This document shows positions 58,855 to 64,000 of a DNA stretch of 64,000 nt, piece after piece. The DNA comes from Verrucomicrobiota bacterium (GTDB taxonomy: Bacteria > Verrucomicrobiota > Verrucomicrobiia > Limisphaerales > JADJPG01). Numbering within the stretch: position 1 is the stretch's first letter; the number at the start of each line of letters is the position of its first letter. The notes under the pieces are model-generated. The model was not told the DNA's origin. It saw only the letters and a list, made by a program, of their open reading frames with translations, and made no database searches. Location: NCBI GenBank assembly GCA_016713365.1, contig JADJPG010000027.1, forward strand, positions 21,099 to 85,098, given 5' to 3'. The position numbers were made by a program, and so were the translations under genes.

Positions 58855-59034
58855 TCATCCTCCCTGAACATCAAGCGCCAGCACTTCGCCCGGCTCGCAC
58901 TCGGCAAAGACTTCAAACGGCCGACAGCAAACCTCACAGTCCGTGGTGAACCGCTGGGATTCGATGCTGGTATCAATCACCAGTTCGAAGCTCTGCCCGC
59001 AGAAGGGACACGAAACGGATTCGCTGACTTGCAT
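58855..59034 (-). CDS. CPXCG-motif small zinc-binding protein
   Basis: A 59-residue protein with CPFCG near its start and CEVCCRPFEV later, forming the four-cysteine site of the CPXCG cysteine-rich family. The central ELVIDTSIESQRFTTDC and the terminal GEVLALDVQGG also fit. The ATG at 59034 matches the family start; the frame extends to 59157 without homology. The function is unknown. It is divergent from the exported DUF4230-like gene. Confidence 0.85.
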   Translation of the reverse strand: MQVSESVSCPFCGQSFELVIDTSIESQRFTTDCEVCCRPFEVFAECEPGEVLALDVQGG

Positions 59035-59145
59035 GGCAGGAGACTTGAATGCCGGCGCGTGGAACGCGCAACCCAATTTCGCGCAGACTTTCGCTTGGGA
59101 AACATTCCAATAGCCATCCACTCCGAGTCGGGCTAAGTCTTCCTC

Positions 59146-59910
59146 ATGCCGGAGCAAGTTCCGCCACCTGCTGCCAATCCTGAACCGCCGCCCAACAACC
59201 GGGCGAAGACATTCCTGTGGAGCCTGGTGCTGTTCGTGATTGCCCTGAACGCCGCTCTCGTCGCCCGCTCATGCCGCAGCCTGCCGGGTGAAGCATCAAA
59301 ACTGATCGAGAAGACAGGCAAAGCCCTCGCCGATGTCGCGTCCGCGTTTCGAACGGGAACCATCCGGACGGAGTTCACCAGCTACGCGACCACCATCACG
59401 AATCAGCAACTCCTGCAGTTCGCGACCCTCCGTCAGCGCGAGACGTTCACGCGCTCCGAGGAGACCACCACCGCGTTCGGTTACATTCCGCTGCCGGAAG
59501 TCGTCGTCGAAGCACGCGCTCCGGTCGAATACACCTACCACCTGGACTTCAATGCGCCGTGGAACTTCGTGCTGAAGGAAAACATCATCCACGTTTTCCC
59601 GCCGCCGATTCGTTTCAACAAACCCGCCATCGACGCCTCCGAGATCGCGTACGAAGTGAAGAAGGGATATCTCAAGACCGACGAAGCGCTGGAGAACCTC
59701 AAGAAGTCGCTCACCTCACTCGCGGTGTTGAAAGCAAAGGACAACATCCCGCTCGTGCGCGAAACCTGCCGTCAGCAGACCACGTTGTTCGTGGAGAACT
59801 GGCTGGCCAAATCATTCGCGGACGGTGGCAGATTTACGGTGAAGGTGCATTTTTCCGGTGAGCCACTCCCCATCGGCGTCAGCACCAATCATCCCTCGCC
59901 CCTGCCCTGA
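59146..59910 (+). CDS. Membrane-anchored hypothetical protein (possible DUF4230)
   Basis: A 254-residue protein with a short Pro-rich cytoplasmic start, one membrane helix (FLWSLVLFVIALNAALVA, about residues 23-40) and an extracytoplasmic domain. That part includes QQLLQFATLRQRETF, VVVEARAPVEYTYHLDF, IHVFPPPIRFNKPAID and a helical ALENLKKSLTSLAVLK region. The strand-rich middle resembles DUF4230 proteins, but the match is only by eye. It is followed by the tRNA gene after 57 bases. Confidence 0.72.
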   Translation: MPEQVPPPAANPEPPPNNRAKTFLWSLVLFVIALNAALVARSCRSLPGEASKLIEKTGKALADVASAFRTGTIRTEFTSYATTITNQQLLQFATLRQRETFTRSEETTTAFGYIPLPEVVVEARAPVEYTYHLDFNAPWNFVLKENIIHVFPPPIRFNKPAIDASEIAYEVKKGYLKTDEALENLKKSLTSLAVLKAKDNIPLVRETCRQQTTLFVENWLAKSFADGGRFTVKVHFSGEPLPIGVSTNHPSPLP

Positions 59911-59967
59911 TTGCGCCCGTCAACCGGCTTGCGAACCCGTGCCGCCCTCGCTAGTCTCCCCACGGCT

Positions 59968-60044
59968 GCGCCCGTAGCTCAGTTGGATAGAGCATCTGCC
60001 TTCTAAGCAGAGGGTCGTGGGTTCGATTCCCGCCGGGCGCGCCA
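59968..60044 (+). tRNA. tRNA-Arg (anticodon UCU)
   Basis: A complete cloverleaf: acceptor GCGCCCG/CGGGCGC, D-stem GCTC/GAGC, anticodon stem TCTGC/GCAGA with loop CTTCTAA (anticodon TCT, reads AGA), T-loop TTCGATT, and an encoded CCA at 60042-60044. No integrase or att-like repeat is seen beside it. Confidence 0.97.
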
Positions 60045-60058
60045 TTTCATTTTACCCT

Positions 60059-60944
60059 ATGCTCACGCTGGAAGCTCTCACGCAACTCGTCGAGTCACAT
60101 CAATCCGACACGGCGGCCAGGGTCGCCGAGTTCGCAATCGGTGAACGAATGTTCAAGTTCAATTCCGCGCGCGCGATCATGGGCGTGATTAATCTCTCCG
60201 CCGATTCCTGGTATCGCGAGCGTCTGCCTCTCCGCGGATGCCGCCATTCAACGCGCCCGGGTGTTGTCGGCGCAAGGGGCGCACATCGTGGACATCGGCG
60301 CAGAGTCGTCGCTCGCTCACGCGAAACGCGTCGACGAAGCCGGCCAGAAGTCCGCACTGATTCCAGTCATCAAGACGCTAAGCACGGAGAAGATCCTGGT
60401 CTCCGTGGAAACGTATCAGCCGGAGGTGACGCGGGCCTGTCTGGAAGCGGGCGCGCAGATTCTCAACCTGACCGGAACCGATCGCAGCGCCGAGATGTAT
60501 CGAATGGTCGCGGCCCATGACGCAGCCGTGATCATTTGCTTTGTTCAGGGAAAGAATGTGCGCGAGGTCGGCGATTTCGATTTCGGCGCCGACTCGTCCA
60601 CGATGATGCGTGATTACTTCGCGCGAGAGATCGACACGGCCACCAGTAACGGCGTGAAGAAGATCTTCATCGATCCCGGGTTGGGCTTTTACTACCGCAA
60701 TTTGCAGGACAGCGCGGTGCGGGTTCGGCATCAGATGCGGACGTTCCTGAACACGTTTCGGCTTCGCAGTCTGGGCTTTCCCACCTGTCACGCCCTGCCC
60801 CACGCGTTCGAATACTTCGGGGACGAAGTGCGCTGCGCGGAACCTTTCTTCGCCGTCCTCGCCGCGCTTGGAAAAACCGACTTGTTCCGCACGCACGAAG
60901 TGCCGAGGACCAAGGCCGTCCTCGACACGCTTGCGGTTTACTAG
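60059..60944 (+). pseudogene. Dihydropteroate synthase-like gene with one frameshift
   Basis: The first frame (ATG at 60059 to about 60217) encodes FNSARAIMGVINLSADSWY, the start of a DHPS barrel. The second (about 60218-60944) continues in the next frame with LSAQGAHIVDIGAESS, VSVETYQPEVTRACLEAGAQILNLTG, a FIDPGLGFYYRN block and GFPTCHALPH. Restoring an AG to GCGAGCG (60215-60221), so that it reads GCGAGAGCG, joins the frames as YRESVCLSADAAIQRARVL. Restored length is about 295 residues. DHPS condenses p-aminobenzoate with dihydropterin pyrophosphate for folate; the family also has non-DHPS members, and this one lacks some typical C-terminal blocks. Confidence 0.78.
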
Positions 60945-60952
60945 CCGCGAAT

Positions 60953-62689
60953 TCAGTTACCTGCGGCGGCAATCAACTCCGCCACCTTGGCAACAGCGTC
61001 ATCCGACTTCACGAGAATCATCTCGCCACCGCGGCGCTTTATCTCCACCTCACCCTTTGCCAGCGATTTCTCGCCGATGGCCACGCGAATCGGGAAACCC
61101 ACGAGGTCCGCGTCCTTGAACTTGAAACCGGGACGCTCGTCGCGATCGTCGAGAATCACATCGATACCCTTCGCGGTAAGGTCCGCGTAAATCGATTCCG
61201 CCACCTGCATGACCGCGCTGTCCGGAGCGACCGCGAGCGGAGTGATGCAAACCGTGTAAGGCGCCACGGAGATGGGCCACACGATTCCGTCCTTGTCATT
61301 GCACTGCTCAATGATGGCCTGCATGGTGCGTGTCACGCCGATGCCGTAGCAGCCCATGACGGAAGGTTTGCGCGATCCATCTTCGGCGAGGAACGTCGCG
61401 TTGAGCTTCTCGCTGTACTTGGTGCCGAGCTTAAAGACGTGACCGACCTCGATCGCTCGGCGAATCTTCAGGGACTTGCCGCACTTGGCGCACGGCTCAC
61501 CAGCGGAAACAGTCCGGAGGTCGCACCATTGAGTCACCTTGATGTCGCGTTCGATGGAGACATTGCGGAGATGATAACCATCCTCATTCGCACCGGTGGT
61601 CATTTCATTCGCACCTTGGAGACGATCATCCGCGTAAACCTTCACGTCGCCGGAAGCGACCAGCGCCGGCACCTTGGTCGCAGCGCCGAGTGAACCAGGA
61701 CGCGCACCCAACAGCGCAAAGATTTCGTCGGGCGTTGCGGGTCGCGCTGCCACGGCTCCAGTGCGGGCCATGAGCTTGGTCTCGTTCAACTGATCGTCAC
61801 CACGGACCAAAATGAGGATCGGCTTGCTGTCGGCGATGTAGACCAGCGTCTTGATCTGGCGATTGGCAGGCACGCTGTAAGGAGCCTTGCTGAGGGCCTC
61901 GATGGTCACAACGCCGGGCGTTTCGAACTTCTCAAACGCACCGCCCGCGTCGCGCGCAGCGGTCTTCGGAATGCCGCTCGTCGCCTTCTCGATGTTCGCC
62001 GCGTAACCGCAGCCTTCGCAGTAGACGACGTCGTTCTCGCCGGTATCAGCCGGGACCATGAACTCGTGCGAGTAATTGCCGCCGATGACGCCAGTGTCCG
62101 CTTCGACCGGGAAGTTCTGCACGCCGCAGCGATCGAAGATCCGCTTGTAGGCATCATACATCTTCTTGTAACTCGCCATCGCGCCTTCGTCCGTCGCGTC
62201 GAAACTGTAGGCGTCCTTCATGATGAATTCCTTGGCGCGCATCAGACCAAAGCGCGGGCGGATTTCATCACGGAACTTCATGCTGACCTGATAGAAGTTC
62301 ACCGGCATCTGGCGGTAGGAATTGATCTCAGCGGCGGCAACCGTCGTAATGACTTCCTCCGCAGTCGGGCTCATCACCCATTCCTTTTTCGAACGGTCAC
62401 GCACTTTAAAGAGCACGTCAGCCGCGGTTTCGTAGCGTCCGGATTGCTGCCAGATTTCCGGCGGTTGCAGTGCAGGCATCAACACTTCCAAGGCGCCGGC
62501 GCGGTCCATTTCCTCGCGCACGATGCGCTCGACTTTGTGCAGGACCCGAACGCCCAACGGGAGGAACGTGTAGAGGCCGCCCGCGAGTTTGCGGATGAGT
62601 CCGGCGCGAAGCAGGAGTTTGTGGGAGGTGATCTCCGCCTCGGCAGGAGTTTCCTTGAGGGTGGGAATGAAAGCTTTGGTCCAGCGCAT
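60953..62689 (-). CDS. proS: Prolyl-tRNA synthetase
   Basis: A 578-residue class II aminoacyl-tRNA synthetase of the bacterial (type 1) form with an inserted YbaK-like editing domain. Core motifs: MRWTKAFIPTLKETPAEAEITSHKLLLRAGLIRKLAGGLY, the proline-binding EEVITTV, KFRDEIRPRFGLMRAKEFIMKDAYSF (motif 2), the editing-domain region with NRQIKTLVYIAD, and GCYGIGVTRTMQAIIEQ (motif 3). The C-terminal anticodon-binding domain has DDRDERPGFKFKDADLVG. The start is the ATG at 62689. It is convergent with the folate-like gene (8-base gap). Confidence 0.95.
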   Translation of the reverse strand: MRWTKAFIPTLKETPAEAEITSHKLLLRAGLIRKLAGGLYTFLPLGVRVLHKVERIVREEMDRAGALEVLMPALQPPEIWQQSGRYETAADVLFKVRDRSKKEWVMSPTAEEVITTVAAAEINSYRQMPVNFYQVSMKFRDEIRPRFGLMRAKEFIMKDAYSFDATDEGAMASYKKMYDAYKRIFDRCGVQNFPVEADTGVIGGNYSHEFMVPADTGENDVVYCEGCGYAANIEKATSGIPKTAARDAGGAFEKFETPGVVTIEALSKAPYSVPANRQIKTLVYIADSKPILILVRGDDQLNETKLMARTGAVAARPATPDEIFALLGARPGSLGAATKVPALVASGDVKVYADDRLQGANEMTTGANEDGYHLRNVSIERDIKVTQWCDLRTVSAGEPCAKCGKSLKIRRAIEVGHVFKLGTKYSEKLNATFLAEDGSRKPSVMGCYGIGVTRTMQAIIEQCNDKDGIVWPISVAPYTVCITPLAVAPDSAVMQVAESIYADLTAKGIDVILDDRDERPGFKFKDADLVGFPIRVAIGEKSLAKGEVEIKRRGGEMILVKSDDAVAKVAELIAAAGN

Positions 62690-62710
62690 AAAGGGTGGTT
62701 CAGTTTGATG

Positions 62711-62750
62711 GAAACGGAAAAGCGCGGAGGAAGTTTGAACTCTCCGCGCT
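62711..62750 (-). terminator. Intrinsic terminator after the FAH-family gene
   Basis: A perfect 9-bp stem, AGCGCGGAG/CTCCGCGCT (62721-62729 with 62742-62750), has a 12-base loop. On the minus strand it is followed by TTTCCGTTTC. It lies 27 bases after the FAH-family stop and just before proS. Confidence 0.7.
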
Positions 62751-62777
62751 CAAGTCGTCACCGGGATTAAGAAAGTG

Positions 62778-63533
62778 TCACTTCACCGTATTGACCAGCG
62801 GAGCGAGTCCCTGGATGCGGACTTCGAGGCGATCGCCGCTCTCGATGGTGCCGATTCCGCTGGGAGTTCCCGTGAGAATCACGTCGCCCGGCAGCAGCGT
62901 CATGTTCGTGGAAATGAAGCTGACGAGGTGAAAGCAATTGAAGATCAACTGGCTCGTATTTGAGTTCTGACGGAGCTGGCCGTTCTGGAACAGCTGGATG
63001 GTCAGATCATGCGGGTCGATCTTCGTTTCGACGTATGGCCCCAGCGGTGTGAACGTGTCGAAAGACTTTGCCCGCGCCCACTGACTTTCGGCGTTTTGAA
63101 TCGTGCGGTCGCTGATGTCCTGCGCGGACGTGTAGCCGAAGATGTAACGGGCCGCTGCGGCTGGCGTCACGTTGCGGACGCGCCGACCGATAACGACCGC
63201 GAGTTCTGCTTCGAAATCGGTCCGATGCGCCGGAAACGGCACTTCGATCTTGGCACCATCGGGAATGAGCGACGTGGGAGCCTTCAGCCAGAAGAGCGGT
63301 TCCTTCGGCACTTGCTTGCCGGTTTCGCGGGCGTGATCGGCGTAGTTCAAGCCTACGGCAATCACCTTGGACGGGCTGACCGGGGTCAGCGTCCGCAGTC
63401 CTTTGAAAGGCGTCGGCTTCTTGTCGAAGGACGGCGAGCCAAACACATCGCCGTGCAGGCGAAAGAGTTCGCCATCCACGACTTTGGCGTAAAAGATTTC
63501 GTCACCTTTCTGGAATCGGCCAATTGCTGCCAT
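62778..63533 (-). CDS. Fumarylacetoacetate hydrolase family protein
   Basis: A 251-residue protein with the FAH core: VIAVGLNYADHARETG (metal and active-site His), FDFEAELAVVIG-like DFEAELAVVIG, GYTSAQDISDRTIQ, KSFDTFTPLGPY, and a GDVILTGTPSGIGTIESGD metal-binding tail. Relatives hydrolyse fumarylacetoacetate or act as 2-hydroxyhepta-diene-dioate isomerases or acylpyruvases; the substrate cannot be fixed by sequence. The N-terminal 50 residues match the short beta-rich start of the bacterial family. A terminator follows at 62711-62750. Confidence 0.9.
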   Translation of the reverse strand: MAAIGRFQKGDEIFYAKVVDGELFRLHGDVFGSPSFDKKPTPFKGLRTLTPVSPSKVIAVGLNYADHARETGKQVPKEPLFWLKAPTSLIPDGAKIEVPFPAHRTDFEAELAVVIGRRVRNVTPAAAARYIFGYTSAQDISDRTIQNAESQWARAKSFDTFTPLGPYVETKIDPHDLTIQLFQNGQLRQNSNTSQLIFNCFHLVSFISTNMTLLPGDVILTGTPSGIGTIESGDRLEVRIQGLAPLVNTVK

Positions 63534-63705
63534 AAATGCGGGGGGAGTAGTAACACTTCGCGAAAGCGTGTCGCAAGCGCAAAGTCGGAAGTCGGCGCGA
63601 AATGGCGGGGACTATTCTCTGCGTAACCCGCTCTCCAACCGGCATCTGGACGCCGCCCAAGGCGACGCCAGACCCGGCGGAATAGCAGGGCTCCATTGGC
63701 GCAAA

Positions 63706-64000
63706 TCACTGGGCGCGACTGCCACTGAATGACGCCAGACGACTCAACGTGGCGATGGCATTGTAGCGGTTCTCGACCCCGATCTTGGGGTAAATGTGCA
63801 GGGCATGAGTCTCGGCTGTCCGCTCGGCGATCCCGAGAATCGTTCCGATCTCCGCATTGGTCTTTCCCTGGCAAAGCCAGAAGAGAACGTCGCATTCCCG
63901 CTGGGTCAGCTCCCACTCGGACCGGGTCTTCAGCCAGGCTCGGAACAAGGTTTCTTCTGCAAGGGGCGACAACGCTTCGCTTGCGGAAGATTGCGCCTCA
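63706..64000 (-). CDS. LuxR-type HTH regulator (5' end outside window)
   Basis: The frame is open to the right edge, so the N-terminus is missing; the TTG at 63972 is only a possible internal start. The visible part holds a LuxR/GerE helix-turn-helix: LTQRECDVLFWLCQGKTNAEIGTILGIAERTAETH, then IYPKIGVENRYNAIATL. No signal-input domain is visible within the window. Such proteins bind DNA, often as the output half of a two-component response regulator or quorum sensor. It is 172 bases downstream of the FAH-family start. Confidence 0.85.
   Translation of the reverse strand, partial: EAQSSASEALSPLAEETLFRAWLKTRSEWELTQRECDVLFWLCQGKTNAEIGTILGIAERTAETHALHIYPKIGVENRYNAIATLSRLASFSGSRAQ

Noticed and set aside
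59968..60044. tRNA-Arg as a mobile-element attachment site
   Set aside because: No repeat of the tRNA 3' end, integrase or phage-like genes nearby; xerD at 28.4 kb is a housekeeping copy in an operon.
63640..63700. Possible hairpin upstream of the FAH-family gene
   Set aside because: Only the outer five base pairs match and no T-run follows on either strand.

Overview
The window looks like chromosomal DNA from a Gram-negative member of the Verrucomicrobiota, probably near the Pedosphaera/Limisphaerales group. This is an inference from gene content, not from a marker gene. The evidence is very large exported proteins built from LamG-like, Ig-like, lamin-tail and CotH modules, a PVC-type dehydrogenase/haem-binding protein, a sialate O-acetylesterase, a PEP-CTERM-like anchor remnant, LPS/heptose genes and fairly high GC.

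Region 1 (1-2.9 kb): the 3' part of a rhomboid protease, a class I DAHP synthase, a small Lys/Ala/Pro-tailed protein, and a 400-base gap holding a PEP-CTERM-like remnant. Region 2 (2.9-17.7 kb, all minus strand): four large secreted proteins, namely a cyclophilin/beta-helix/Ig protein, a CSLREA beta-helix/Ig gene broken by frameshifts, a LamG-type protein with a clear terminator, and a LamG-type protein fused to a metallophosphatase. Region 3 (17.7-19.6 kb): folE2 and an exported EEP-family nuclease/phosphatase. Region 4 (19.7-28.1 kb): a surface-glycan cluster. Three glycosyltransferases on the plus strand (the first frameshifted) converge on a minus-strand block of heptose-7-P kinase, a nucleotidyltransferase-GmhB fusion, a methyltransferase and a nucleotide-sugar epimerase. 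Two inverted 36-bp repeats lie inside it. Region 5 (28.1-37.7 kb): a Dabb protein, then minus-strand xerD, an unknown gene and purC, a coupled esterase/sialidase-like pair, and a PVC-type haem protein gene split over several frames.

Region 6 (37.8-48.8 kb): mostly housekeeping genes: gcvP, a LAB_N/zinc-ribbon membrane protein, a PfkB kinase coupled to an unknown gene, leuD-pdxH-rsmB-like, a GspG-like protein, araB and a thioesterase. Region 7 (48.9-55.1 kb): a 2063-residue CotH/lamin-tail/Ig exported protein. Region 8 (55.2-64 kb): msrA, hrpB, small membrane and zinc proteins, tRNA-Arg(UCU), a frameshifted dihydropteroate synthase-like gene, proS, an FAH-family hydrolase and the end of a LuxR-type regulator.

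Two themes stand out. Five large exported proteins end in a similar module of about 60-70 residues that finishes in [FY][FY]R a few residues before the stop, which could be a sorting or anchoring signal. Four genes carry frameshifts, and every indel that could be read is a contraction of a short homopolymer or dinucleotide repeat. That pattern, together with the likely importance of the folate gene, suggests sequence errors as much as real gene decay.
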